From contig NZ_CP048812.1 in the NCBI RefSeq assembly GCF_010977575.1, positions 124,001 to 188,000 of the forward strand: a stretch of 64,000 nt of DNA, in the 5' to 3' direction. The stretch is from Halomonas socia (lineage in GTDB: Bacteria; Pseudomonadota; Gammaproteobacteria; Pseudomonadales; Halomonadaceae). Made by a program: the position numbers and the translations under genes. The notes beneath the pieces are model-generated. The model worked only from the letters and a program-made list of their open reading frames with translations, did not search any database and was not told the DNA's origin. Of this stretch, positions 33,902 through 42,120 are shown piece after piece. Position 1 is the stretch's first letter, and every line of letters begins with the position of its first letter.

Positions 33902-35406
33902 GGCAGATACTCCTGAGTGGCGATCAGGCTTGCCCAGCTCAGCGGGCTGAACGGCAAGCCGGCAAAGACGCCCGCCAGCAGGCTGAAGGCCGCCGTGGCC
34001 AGCACCGGCCATAGCAGCCAGGCGCTGGTCTCGAGCCGCCCCAGACGGCGCTCCTCAGGCCAGGCGCCGCAGCCCTCCAGCGGGCCGGGCTTGAACCACA
34101 GCCGGTAGAGGATCGGCAGGAAGTAGGCGGCATTGAGCAGGCTGCTGGCCACCAGCACCGCGATCACCCACGGCATCCCGGCCTGAATCGCGCCCATGCC
34201 CAGATACCACTTGCTGAGGAAGCCGACCAGCGGCGGGATGCCGATCATGCCCAGCGCCCCCAGCGTAAAGGCCAGACTGGTGCCGGGCATGCGCCGCCCT
34301 ACCCCGTCCAGCTCGTCGATACGGTGGATACCCAGCTCCTCGGCGTAGTTGCCGGCGCAGAAGAACAGCGTGACCTTCATCAGCCCCTGATGCAGCAGAT
34401 GCGCCAGCCCGGCGATGGTCCCCATCGGGCCGAACAGGCTGATGCCGAGCATGATGTAGGAGACCTGGCTGACCGTGGAGAACGCCAGGCGGCGCTTGAT
34501 ATCGACCTGGGCCAGGGCACGCAGCGAGCCGTACAGGATGGTGAACGAGGCCGCGATGGCAAGCCCGGCCAGCAGCCCCAGCTCATAGCTCAGGGCGATG
34601 CCGTAGACGTCGTAGACCACGCGCACGATGCCGAAGGCCCCGGCCTTGACCACCGCCACCGCGTGAAGCAGCGCGCTGACCGGCGCCGGCGCCACCATCG
34701 CCTGGGGCAGCCAGCCGTGCAGCGGCACCAGCGCCGCCTTGACCCCGAGCCCCAGCATCAGCAGCACGAAGATGCCGATCAGCCATGCATGGTGCTCTGG
34801 CCCCAGCTCAGCCAGCACCTCGCGCTGGCCGAAGTTGACCTCGCCGGCCAGCACGTGCAGCGCCACCACCGCGATCAGCAGCAGCACGCCACCGCTGACG
34901 GTGTAACGCAGGTAGGTGGCCCCGGCGGCCAGCGCCTTGGGCGTGCCGCGGTGGACCACCAGCGGATAGGTGGAGAGCGTCAGCAGCTCGTAGAACAGCA
35001 GGAAGGTGAACAGGTTGCCGGCCAGGGCGATGCCCAGGGTGCTGGCCACGCACAGGCTAAAGAAGCCGAAGAAGCGCTTGCGGTTAGGCGAGCCTTCCAG
35101 GTAGCCGATGGCATACAGGGTGGTGAACAGCCACAGCAGCGACGACAGTCCGGCGAACATGATGCCCAGCGGGTCGGCACGCAGCTGGAAGCTTACCCCC
35201 TCCACTACCGTGAAGCCCAAGGCGTAGCTGTCGCCGCGGGCCACCCCGGCCACCATCAGCGCTACCAGGCCCAGCTTGAGCAGCGCCGCGCCCAGGTTCA
35301 ACGTGGTGCGCGCCAGCCAGGCGCGCTCGGGCAGCAGGAAGATCAGCGGCGCCACCAGCAGCGAGGTGGCCAGGGCTGCCAGCAGCAGTCCCGGGTTGTC
35401 GTTCAT
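33898..35406 (-). CDS. Proton-translocating antiporter-like subunit (NuoM/MrpD-like), 502 residues
   Basis: Membrane subunit of the complex-I/Mrp antiporter family with a complete set of key residues: helix-5 Glu in LLFYELLTLSTYPLVVH, helix-7 Lys in GLGVKAALVPLHGWLPQAM, and the later Lys in LLHQGLMKVTLFFCAGN. Start ATG 35406 overlaps the stop of the upstream subunit by four bases, and its own stop overlaps the next start the same way, so the three are tightly coupled. The longer frame to 36000 is an antisense-like extension through the neighbour and is rejected. Confidence 0.88.
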   Translation of the reverse strand: MNDNPGLLLAALATSLLVAPLIFLLPERAWLARTTLNLGAALLKLGLVALMVAGVARGDSYALGFTVVEGVSFQLRADPLGIMFAGLSSLLWLFTTLYAIGYLEGSPNRKRFFGFFSLCVASTLGIALAGNLFTFLLFYELLTLSTYPLVVHRGTPKALAAGATYLRYTVSGGVLLLIAVVALHVLAGEVNFGQREVLAELGPEHHAWLIGIFVLLMLGLGVKAALVPLHGWLPQAMVAPAPVSALLHAVAVVKAGAFGIVRVVYDVYGIALSYELGLLAGLAIAASFTILYGSLRALAQVDIKRRLAFSTVSQVSYIMLGISLFGPMGTIAGLAHLLHQGLMKVTLFFCAGNYAEELGIHRIDELDGVGRRMPGTSLAFTLGALGMIGIPPLVGFLSKWYLGMGAIQAGMPWVIAVLVASSLLNAAYFLPILYRLWFKPGPLEGCGAWPEERRLGRLETSAWLLWPVLATAAFSLLAGVFAGLPFSPLSWASLIATQEYLP

Positions 35407-36635
35407 GGCGGGCCTCCGATCAGCGCCACCACCGGCGCGGCGGCCAGGCCGAGGCCCATGGCGGCCAGCGCCAGCAGCAGTGCGATGATGTCCAGCGTTA
35501 CCGGCGGCACACGCATCGTCTGCTCCTGCTCGGGGACGATGAAACAGTAACGGAAGACCCGGAACACATAGGCGGCGCCGAGCAGCGTCCCCACCGCAAC
35601 CACCACCACCCACTGCCACTGCTGGGCGAGGATCGCCGCGTGCAGCAGCATCCACTTGGCGGTAAAGCCGCCGCTGGGCGGCAGTCCCAGCAGCGAGACC
35701 GCGGCCAGGCCGAACACCAGCAGCGACAGCGGCAGGCGCTGGCCGACGCCCGACAGCCCGGCCAAGTCGCCACGCCCCATTGCCAGCACCAGGCTGCCCA
35801 CGGCCATGAACATCGCCGCCTTGGCCAGCGCGTGGCTGATCACCAGCAGCCAGGTGCTCTGCCAGGCCAGCGTGGCGACCGCCTCGGCGGTGCCGAACAG
35901 CAGCGGAAACAGCAGCAGCAGGTAGCCGACCTGGGCCACCGTGGAATAGGCCACCACCCCCTTGAGCTCGGTCTGGCGCCAGGCCAGCAGGCTGCCCCAC
36001 ACGATGGCCACGCTACCCAGCCAGCCGAGCAGCTGCGCGCCGCTCAGCGCCTCCGGCGCCAGCGTGGTCCATACGCTCACGGCCATGAAGAAGGCGGCCT
36101 TGATCACCAGAGCGGCGTGTACCGTACTCACCGGGACCCAGGCCGCGGCGTGGGCCGGCGGCAGCCAGCCGTGCAGCGGAAACCCCGCCATCTTGATCAG
36201 CAGCCCGGCGCTTATCACCGCCAGCCACCAGGGAGCGACCTCGACCTCGGCCAGCGCCACCAGGCTCAGGTCGGGCTGCTGGCTGGCTAGCCAGGCCACT
36301 GACGGCAGCAGCAGCAGCGAGCCGCTGAGGGTGCACAGCAGGTAGCGGCGCCCCGCCACCTGCGAGGCTTGGCTACCGGGCAGCAGCATCAACGCCACGG
36401 CGCACAGCGCAGTGACTTCCAGGACGAGATACTGGACGACCAGATGGCCACTGGCGAACAGCGTGCACAGCGCCAGCCATAGCAGCGCCAACAGCGGCCA
36501 CAACAGCAGGCTACGGCGGCGCGGCGCACCGCTCGCTTGCAGGTAGCGCACGCCATGCAGCGTGCTGGCCCCGACCACCAGGGTGGTCAGTGCCATCAGC
36601 AGCAGTGACAGACCGTCGGCGTGCGGAAACGGCAT
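35403..36635 (-). CDS. Proton-translocating antiporter-like subunit (NuoN/MrpD-like), 410 residues
   Basis: First antiporter-like subunit of the operon. The helix-5 Glu appears in YLVLEVTALCAV, the helix-7 Lys in GLLIKMAGFPLHGWLPPAHAA, and another Lys in SHALAKAAMFMAVG; the late segment is LPPSGGFTAKWMLL. At 410 residues it is shorter than a usual NuoM or NuoN, lacking the first helices. None of the hydrophilic complex-I subunits, the small Mrp subunits or a DabA-like partner is encoded nearby, so this trio is an orphan membrane arm, perhaps an ion/proton antiporter. Confidence 0.85.
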   Translation of the reverse strand: MPFPHADGLSLLLMALTTLVVGASTLHGVRYLQASGAPRRRSLLLWPLLALLWLALCTLFASGHLVVQYLVLEVTALCAVALMLLPGSQASQVAGRRYLLCTLSGSLLLLPSVAWLASQQPDLSLVALAEVEVAPWWLAVISAGLLIKMAGFPLHGWLPPAHAAAWVPVSTVHAALVIKAAFFMAVSVWTTLAPEALSGAQLLGWLGSVAIVWGSLLAWRQTELKGVVAYSTVAQVGYLLLLFPLLFGTAEAVATLAWQSTWLLVISHALAKAAMFMAVGSLVLAMGRGDLAGLSGVGQRLPLSLLVFGLAAVSLLGLPPSGGFTAKWMLLHAAILAQQWQWVVVVAVGTLLGAAYVFRVFRYCFIVPEQEQTMRVPPVTLDIIALLLALAAMGLGLAAAPVVALIGGPP

Positions 36636-36646
36636 CGACGCGCCGG

Positions 36647-36871
36647 TCAGGAGGGTTTCTTGTTGGCGGCTTTCTCGATCAGTTGCTCGGCCTCACTGGG
36701 GGAGGCCTTGGTGATGCGTTCCATGACGTCGGCGCGCAGACCGATCACGGTGTTGCAGGATGCACAGAATACCTTGTCGTCGGGGTTTCCGACTTGGGAG
36801 ACTCGTGCACGGTGACTACCACAGTTGGGGCACCCGTCGGGCAGGCGGATGTCTTTTGACAGATCATGCAT
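36647..36871 (-). CDS. Small zinc-ribbon protein
   Basis: A 74-residue protein with two CxxC knuckles (CPNCGS and FCASCN) that should bind one zinc, followed by a helical tail (DVMERITKASPSEAEQLIEKAA). It resembles the ECs_2282-type zinc-binding proteins of unknown role. ATG 36871 has an AGGAGG site; the frame start at 36928 lacks one. It ends 11 bases before the first antiporter gene, so it may belong to that operon. Confidence 0.8.
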   Translation of the reverse strand: MHDLSKDIRLPDGCPNCGSHRARVSQVGNPDDKVFCASCNTVIGLRADVMERITKASPSEAEQLIEKAANKKPS

Positions 36872-36924
36872 GCTCACTCCTCCTTGATGACCTCTGGAAT
36901 AGACTTGGGGCAGCAGCGCCGAGT

Positions 36925-37571
36925 TCAAGCCCCGCTGGCCGGCTCGGCACGCAGCACCACGCTAAGATTATTGGCCGGCATCTCCTCCACCGCCACCACA
37001 CCGAGAGCGTGGCGCTCGGCCAGCGTGAGCACGGACTCCAGCTCGCGGATACCCCATTCGGGGTTACGCTGGCGCAGGTCGGCATCGAAGGCGGCGTTGC
37101 TCTCGGCAGTGTGCTCGCCGTCGCGCATGAAGGGGCCGTACAGGTAAACTATGCCCCCTCCGGCAGCCGCGCGCCGGCCTCGGCGAACAGCGCCTCGCTC
37201 ACCGCCCAGGGCGAGATATGCAGCAGGTTGATGGCCACCAGCGCATTGAAGTCCGGCACCGGCCACGGCCGCTGCAGCACGTCCAGCGCCAGCGGCGCCA
37301 GCAGGTTGGCAGGCCCGTGCTCGACGCGCCACGTCTCGATCGAGGCGCGGGCGGTAGCGCTAGGGTCGCTGGGCTGCCAGCGCAGGTTCGGCAGCGCGGT
37401 GGCGAAGTGCAGCGCATGCTCGCCGCTGCCGCTGGCCACCTCCAGCACCCGCCCACGGGGCGGCAGCCAGTCGCGCAGCACCTTGAGAATCGGCTCGCGA
37501 TTGCGCGCCGCCGCCGGGCTCGACAGGCGCCGGTCGGGCCCGGGTGCCGCCATTGGGTCGAGGGTATCCAT
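36925..37571 (-). pseudogene. DUF938 SAM-dependent methyltransferase, split by one-base frameshift
   Basis: Together two frames give a complete DUF938 protein of about 215 residues: the first (from ATG 37571) has the SAM-binding segment GRVLEVASGSGEHALHFA and ALVAINLLHISPW; the second has VYLYGPFMRDGEHTAESNAA and MPANNLSVVLRA. A sixth G in the five-G run (minus strand, 37158-37154) would restore one frame as PEGGIVYLYGPF. All expected motifs are present, so sequencing error is likely. Transcribed with the esterase gene 11 bases upstream. Confidence 0.8.
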
Positions 37572-37582
37572 CGCCACTCCGT

Positions 37583-38269
37583 TCAGTCGTGGGCCAGGCG
37601 TGCCGCCAGCCAGGGGCCGATATCGGCGACCTGCTGCGGGCACAACGAGTGCTGCATGGGGTAGCGGCGGTAGTTGACCGGATGGCCCATGGCGCGGGCG
37701 CACTCGGCGCCGGCCTGGCCCAGGCTCTCCGGCACCACCGGGTCGAAGCTGCCGTGGTGGGCCTCGATCACCAGCTCACGATTGGCCTCGCTGGGGGCAA
37801 TGCTGTCAGCGGTGGCGAAGTAGGTCGACAGCGCCAGCAGGCCGCCCAGCGGCTGGGGATAGGTCAAGGCCGCCTCGTAGGCCACCGCGCCGCCCTGGGA
37901 GAAGCCGGCGATGATGATCCGGCGGCTATCGATGCCGGCAGCGATCTCGGCATCGATCAACCGATGCACGCGTGCCGCCGAGGCGCGCAGCTGTGCCTCG
38001 TCGACGCGGCGCCCGAGATTCATCTCGAGGATGTCGTACCAGGCCGGCATCTGCATGCCGCCGTTGATGGTCACCGGCTGGCGCGGCGCATGCGGCAGCA
38101 CGAAGCGTACCGCCAGCGAGGCCGGCAGGTTGAGCGCCGGCACCAGCGGCTTGAAGTCATTACCGTCGGCGCCCAGGCCGTGCAGCAGGATCACGCAGGC
38201 GTCGGCTGGCTTGCCGCTCGGCGGCTCGATGACCAGCTCGCCGGGGCCGTGGGAGGTCGCGTCACTCAT
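37583..38269 (-). CDS. Carboxylesterase/lysophospholipase (EstB-like alpha/beta hydrolase)
   Basis: A 228-residue serine hydrolase of the phospholipase/carboxylesterase family. The oxyanion region is VILLHGLGADGNDF, the nucleophile Ser is in AGFSQGGAVAYEA, the acid in HHGSFDPVVPESLG and the base His in YPMQHSLCPQQ. No signal peptide, so it acts in the cytoplasm on short-chain esters or acyl-protein type substrates. The start at 38269 (MSDATSHGPGEL) matches relatives better than 38305. Confidence 0.9.
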   Translation of the reverse strand: MSDATSHGPGELVIEPPSGKPADACVILLHGLGADGNDFKPLVPALNLPASLAVRFVLPHAPRQPVTINGGMQMPAWYDILEMNLGRRVDEAQLRASAARVHRLIDAEIAAGIDSRRIIIAGFSQGGAVAYEAALTYPQPLGGLLALSTYFATADSIAPSEANRELVIEAHHGSFDPVVPESLGQAGAECARAMGHPVNYRRYPMQHSLCPQQVADIGPWLAARLAHD

Positions 38270-38376
38270 GGTGGGGTCGAGTTCCCTGATTGGCAAAACC
38301 CTCACCCTACCCTAAAGCGCCGCGAGCGGCGAGATGGCGCCGCTGGGTGGTAGGAATATCTGGCCCCGGAAACGCA

Positions 38377-38401
38377 CAAGGCCCGCACATGGCGGGCCTT
38401 G
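38377..38401 (-). terminator. Terminator of the cold-shock gene
   Basis: CAAGGCCCGC (38377-38386) pairs with GCGGGCCTTG (38392-38401), about 40 bases beyond the cold-shock stop codon, reading leftwards. Few T follow. Confidence 0.6.
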
Positions 38402-38438
38402 CATTGTCCCTCGGAAGGGACACATCAAATGTCAGCGA

Positions 38439-38642
38439 TTAGATGACTTTGATGTTGGAAGCCTGAAGGCCTTTCTTGCCCTGGGTGACGTCGAAGGAGA
38501 CCTTCTGGCCGTCTTGCAGGGTTTTGAAGCCGTCAGCTTGAATTTCGGAGAAGTGCGCGAACAGGTCGTCGCCGTTATCGTCCGGAGAGATGAAGCCGAA
38601 ACCTTTGGTGTCGTTGAACCACTTAACGGTACCAGTTGCCAT
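38439..38642 (-). CDS. Cold-shock protein, CspA family
   Basis: A 67-residue single-strand nucleic-acid chaperone. RNP1 is KGFGFISPD and RNP2-like DLFAHFSEI, and it ends [10 protein letters not shown] as most family members do. About 190 non-coding bases lie upstream, room for the long leader typical of temperature-regulated csp genes; an AGGA site precedes the ATG. Which numbered paralogue it is cannot be told. Confidence 0.95.
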   Translation of the reverse strand: MATGTVKWFNDTKGFGFISPDDNGDDLFAHFSEIQADGFKTLQDGQKVSFDVTQGKKGLQASNIKVI

Positions 38643-38830
38643 TTTTCAATTTCCTAATGCGTGATGATGTTGCGGGAATTACCCGTATCGAGTGGGTAAG
38701 ACAAGGAGATACACCAGGCGACCGAAATTGATTCTGACAACGTTCGATTTCTACTGACGATATACAACTTGCTAACCAACTGCCAAAACAGCATGCGCGC
38801 TTCTCCGCCGCGAGTCAAACATATTTTTCA

Positions 38831-40474
38831 CTAGCCAGCCGGGGCGTCCAGCGCACGCCGCACCGCCACGTCGCGGCCGTAGATGTCGGGCCGGAAGGCG
38901 ATGCCACCATATTCGTCGGGGCTCGCGGTCCAGTAGCTGAGGATCACCGGCACCCGATTGGCCAGCGAGACGTTGCCGGTGCGCCCATCCTCGATGCGCG
39001 TGGCGATGTCATGCGCGCTCCAGCGCTGGCTGTCGGCCAGCAGCTGGCGCGCCAGCTCCTCGACGTGCTCGACCCGAATGCAGCCCGAGCTGGCGGCGCG
39101 CTGGGCGCGGTTGAACAACCACCGGGCCGGGGTGTCGTGCAGATAGATGGCATGATCGTTGGGAAAGCGGATCACCAGGTTGCCGAGCGGGTTGTCGCCC
39201 CCCGCCGCCTGACGCAGCATCACGCCGCCGGGGTTGTCCCAGTCAACCTCGACGGGGTCGAGCTCCTCGCCGCTCGGCGCCAGCACGCGCAGGTTGGCTT
39301 CCTCGAGGTAGCCGAGGTCGTCGCGAATCCGCGGTAGCTTGTCCTCGCGGAAGATCGTCGGCGGAATCGTCCAGGTCGGATTGAAGGTCAGGTGGGTGAT
39401 CGCGGAACGAATCGACGGCGTTTCGCGATACGGCTGGCCGACCACGATGCGCGTGCGCCAGTCGTCGCCATGCTCGCGCACGTGATGCAGTTCGTAGCCG
39501 GCGATGTCGACCAGTACGTAGGAGGCCGGCAGATCGTGCAGCAGCCAGCGGGCGCGCTCGAGGTTGACGCGCAGCTGGTCGATGCGCGCCTCCGCCGGTA
39601 CGTTGAGCGCCTGGCGGGTGTGGCGACCGACCACGGCATCGGGCTCGAGCAGGTGGCGGCGCTGGAAGAAGCGCACCTCGCGGGCCAGCTCGGCATCGAA
39701 GCGCTCGGCATCTTCGCTGGCGTCCGGCTCAGAAGCCAGCTCGACCCGCGGATAGTAGCCGGCGTCGGCCGGCAGGCTTGCCGGGTCGCGCTCCACCGCC
39801 AGGCGCTGGCGCAGCAGCGCCACGTCGGGATGCCGGTCGCCCTCGCGCAGCGACTCGCTGCGCTCGGGCAGCTCGGGCCAGCCGCCGCTGGCGGCCACGC
39901 TGCGGTAGTGCGAGAGCCCCTCGCGCAGCGCCTGGTAGAAGCTGGCCTCGGGGCGTGCCTGCTCGAGCGCCGCCTCGATATCGCCGGCGTCCAGTTGCTG
40001 TGACAGCGCTGCCCAGTCCGGCGTGTAGCCGGCCAGCGCAATGCTCCAATCCTCTTCCAGGCGCCGCGGGTCGGTCTTGCCGCGTGTCAGGTGGCGCATC
40101 GCCGTCAGCAGGCCGCGGGTCGCCTGTAATTCGAAAGCGACCCGCGCCGCCTCGTCATCGCCGAGTGCGGCCCGGCGCTCGACGAGATCACCGGGCAGGT
40201 AATCGTCCGGCGACAGTCCGTCGTCCTGCAGCGTGGCCACCGCCCCGGCTAGCGCCTCGACCCGCTCGGGCGACTGCCACAGCGCATGATGCGCCCGGCT
40301 GCGGTAAAACGCGGCGAGATCGGCATCCCGCGAGCCGCTGGCGGCCAGCTGCGACTCGATGGCCGGGGCCAGCGTTTGAGTGGCGCCCGCAGGCAGCGCC
40401 AGCAGCGCCACACACAGGCTCATCCCCACCACGAGCCACGCTCGCGCCCTGTTCCACTGCCCAGCTGTCGTCAT
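38831..40474 (-). CDS. Murein L,D-transpeptidase, LdtD/YcbB type
   Basis: A 547-residue periplasmic enzyme that forms 3-3 cross-links in peptidoglycan. A signal peptide spans about 1-32 (ALPAGA). A peptidoglycan-binding-like part (REVRFFQRRHLLEPDAVVGRHTRQALN) precedes the YkuD domain, whose catalytic block is YLHDTPARWLFN then SSGCIRVEH with the active-site Cys. The size and order match E. coli YcbB. It is divergent from a second L,D-transpeptidase gene across about 100 bases. Confidence 0.92.
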   Translation of the reverse strand: MTTAGQWNRARAWLVVGMSLCVALLALPAGATQTLAPAIESQLAASGSRDADLAAFYRSRAHHALWQSPERVEALAGAVATLQDDGLSPDDYLPGDLVERRAALGDDEAARVAFELQATRGLLTAMRHLTRGKTDPRRLEEDWSIALAGYTPDWAALSQQLDAGDIEAALEQARPEASFYQALREGLSHYRSVAASGGWPELPERSESLREGDRHPDVALLRQRLAVERDPASLPADAGYYPRVELASEPDASEDAERFDAELAREVRFFQRRHLLEPDAVVGRHTRQALNVPAEARIDQLRVNLERARWLLHDLPASYVLVDIAGYELHHVREHGDDWRTRIVVGQPYRETPSIRSAITHLTFNPTWTIPPTIFREDKLPRIRDDLGYLEEANLRVLAPSGEELDPVEVDWDNPGGVMLRQAAGGDNPLGNLVIRFPNDHAIYLHDTPARWLFNRAQRAASSGCIRVEHVEELARQLLADSQRWSAHDIATRIEDGRTGNVSLANRVPVILSYWTASPDEYGGIAFRPDIYGRDVAVRRALDAPAG

Positions 40475-40576
40475 ACGACGTCTCCCATCCCGTCCCTGGT
40501 TTGGCTGATGCCACGTCTTCTGTTCATAATAGCGCCGTTTATTGGTTCATTCTGTTGCGCCGGAGACGTCATAACA

Positions 40577-41311
40577 ATGCCAATCGTCACACGCCTCCCC
40601 ATCGCCGGGCTTGCCCTGACGCTTTTCATGCCCGTGTCCGCCCAGGCCCACGTGCTGCTCGCCGACACCCTGCAGCGCCTGGCACCCGACGCCGAGCCGC
40701 AGGTACTGCGCCTCGCCGCCAGCGCCGTGCAGTGCGCCGACCCCGATGCCGAGCGCCTGGCGGTGATCGATTTCTCGCGCAGCGCCAACCAGCCGCGGCT
40801 GTGGGTCTTCGACCTCGAGCATCAGCAACTGCTGTTCGAGGAACTGGTCTCTCACGGCCGCGGCAGCGGCGACGAGCAGGCCGAATGGTTCTCCAACATC
40901 CCCGACAGCTATCAATCGAGCCTGGGGCTGTTTCGCACCCTCAATAGCTACGACGGCGCCAACGGCTACTCCATGCGCCTCGAAGGGCTCGAGGCCGGAG
41001 TCAACGACCTCGCCTACCAGCGTGCCATCGTGGTCCACGGCGCCGACTACGTCAGCGAGCAGTTCATTGCCGAGAATGGCCGCCTGGGCCGCAGCTTCGG
41101 CTGCCCGGCCGTGCGCCAGGAGGTCGCCCGGCCGCTGATCGACACTCTCAAGGAGGACCACTACCTGTTCGCCTACTACCCCGACCCGCAGTGGCTGGCG
41201 GAATCGGCCTATATCAGCTGCGGCCAGGTGGCGACCCTGGCCAACAGCATCGACGCTCGCGGCGGCTCCCTCGAGCAGTCGCTGGACATTCACTACCAGG
41301 CAGCGAGGTAG
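40577..41311 (+). CDS. Periplasmic L,D-transpeptidase catalytic-domain protein (YkuD_2 type)
   Basis: A 244-residue exported protein with signal peptide (about 1-22, ending AQA). The catalytic block is AIVVHGADYVSEQFIAENG followed by LGRSFGCPAVRQE, with His and Cys of the YkuD_2 group. This group is distinct from the LdtD enzyme encoded opposite, and may cleave or attach stem peptides. ATG 40577 begins the signal peptide; the frame upstream to 40286 runs antisense through ldtD and is rejected. DUF6164 gene follows after three bases. Confidence 0.85.
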   Translation: MPIVTRLPIAGLALTLFMPVSAQAHVLLADTLQRLAPDAEPQVLRLAASAVQCADPDAERLAVIDFSRSANQPRLWVFDLEHQQLLFEELVSHGRGSGDEQAEWFSNIPDSYQSSLGLFRTLNSYDGANGYSMRLEGLEAGVNDLAYQRAIVVHGADYVSEQFIAENGRLGRSFGCPAVRQEVARPLIDTLKEDHYLFAYYPDPQWLAESAYISCGQVATLANSIDARGGSLEQSLDIHYQAAR

Positions 41312-41314
41312 CCG

Positions 41315-41674
41315 ATGGCCGTGCTGCTGTTCCGGCTCGGCGGAGTGCCCGAGGAGGAGGCCGCCGAGGTGCGGCAACTGCTCGACGAAGGCGGCTTCGA
41401 TGTCTACGAGACCAGCGAAGGGCGCTGGAAGCTCTCGGTGGCAGCGATCTGGCTGCGCGACGAAGCCCAGTTGCCCGAGGCGCGCGCCGCGCTGGATGCC
41501 TATCAGGCCCGCCTGGCCGAGCGCATGCAGCAGGACCTGGCCGAGCGCGAGGCCCGCGGAGAGCCGCTCAGCCTGTGGCAGCGCCTGCGCGAGCGGCCGC
41601 TGCAGGTGATCGCCCTGACCCTGGCCGCCGCGGCGGTCCTGACCCTGTCGCTGCTGCCGTTCGTGTCGCTGTAG
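41315..41674 (+). CDS. Small membrane-anchored protein, DUF6164-like
   Basis: A 119-residue protein with an N-terminal soluble part (MAVLLFRLGGVPEEEAAEVRQLL, then YETSEGRWKLSVAAIWL) and a single C-terminal membrane helix (about 95-117). I think it belongs to the DUF6164 family of unknown function. Coupled to the L,D-transpeptidase gene by a three-base gap, which suggests an envelope role. Confidence 0.7.
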   Translation: MAVLLFRLGGVPEEEAAEVRQLLDEGGFDVYETSEGRWKLSVAAIWLRDEAQLPEARAALDAYQARLAERMQQDLAEREARGEPLSLWQRLRERPLQVIALTLAAAAVLTLSLLPFVSL

Positions 41675-41708
41675 CCCCGCCCCTGCGCTGACGATCCGCG
41701 TAAAGAGA

Positions 41709-41739
41709 CGAAACCCCCGGCCAGCAGCCGAGGGTTTCG
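41709..41739. terminator. Hairpin between convergent genes
   Basis: CGAAACCC/GGGTTTCG plus CGGC/GCCG around a five-base loop with one mismatch. It separates the DUF6164 gene from the small leftward gene at 41858 and could end both. Confidence 0.65.
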
Positions 41740-41771
41740 CAGCATCTACCGTGTCGCGGGCAATGACACCT

Positions 41772-41858
41772 CTACAAGCCTGTCAACACGTAAATCAGCA
41801 TCGCGATCATGCCCAAGAGAAAGCTCACACTTGCCGCACCCGCAAGGAACTTCATCAT
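41772..41858 (-). CDS. 28-residue membrane peptide
   Basis: A very small gene reading MMKFLAGAASVSFLLGMIAM then LIYVLTGL and a TAG stop. It is a single hydrophobic helix with one Lys at the N-terminus, so it would sit in the inner membrane. A strong GGGAGG site (41873-41868) lies nine bases before the ATG, an inverted repeat lies just upstream and a hairpin terminator just downstream, so it has the full dress of a gene despite its size. A GTG one codon earlier is a possible alternative start. Function unknown; comparable peptides regulate membrane complexes. Confidence 0.6.
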   Translation of the reverse strand: MMKFLAGAASVSFLLGMIAMLIYVLTGL

Positions 41859-41872
41859 CACATCGCACCTCC

Positions 41873-41891
41873 CTGTACAGCGCATGTACAG
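41873..41891. promoter_or_regulatory. Inverted repeat upstream of the small membrane peptide
   Basis: CTGTACA-N5-TGTACAG, perfect 7-base arms touching the ribosome site of the leftward peptide gene. It could be an operator. The spacing does not fit a LexA box (CTGT-N8-ACAG). Confidence 0.4.
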
Positions 41892-41970
41892 TGGCAGCAT
41901 CGCAACCTTCTTCCCCTCGATACGCTAACCCAGGTTATGGTTAGCGCGCCATTTCGCTATCCGCCGCGGT

Positions 41971-41998
41971 AAAAAAACACCCCCTGGGGAAGGGGGCG
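41971..41998 (-). terminator. Intrinsic terminator on the minus strand without an upstream gene
   Basis: On the minus strand, GCCCCCT loops back on AGGGGG (41996-41991 with 41985-41980) and is followed by seven T (41977-41971). No leftward protein gene lies between it and the HDAC-like gene start at 42121, so it may end a small RNA, or a transcript antisense to the 42121 leader. Confidence 0.55.
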
Positions 41999-42120
41999 AG
42001 AAGCTGGGATGTCGGGGCTCGGTGGATTCCTTGGCTGCCGACGGGCAACGTTTTCAGCGCTTGGCAGCAGGCTACTCGACTGTGCATGATGAGTGCCTCA
42101 TCCTGTGTCCAGGAGCGACC

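Noticed and set aside
41873-41891. LexA box
   Set aside because: Arms resemble CTGT/ACAG but the spacing is 11 rather than 8 bases.
42000-42120. 4.5S (SRP) RNA on the minus strand
   Set aside because: Only a short GCAGCCAAGG likeness; the long paired stem and conserved loop of SRP RNA are absent.
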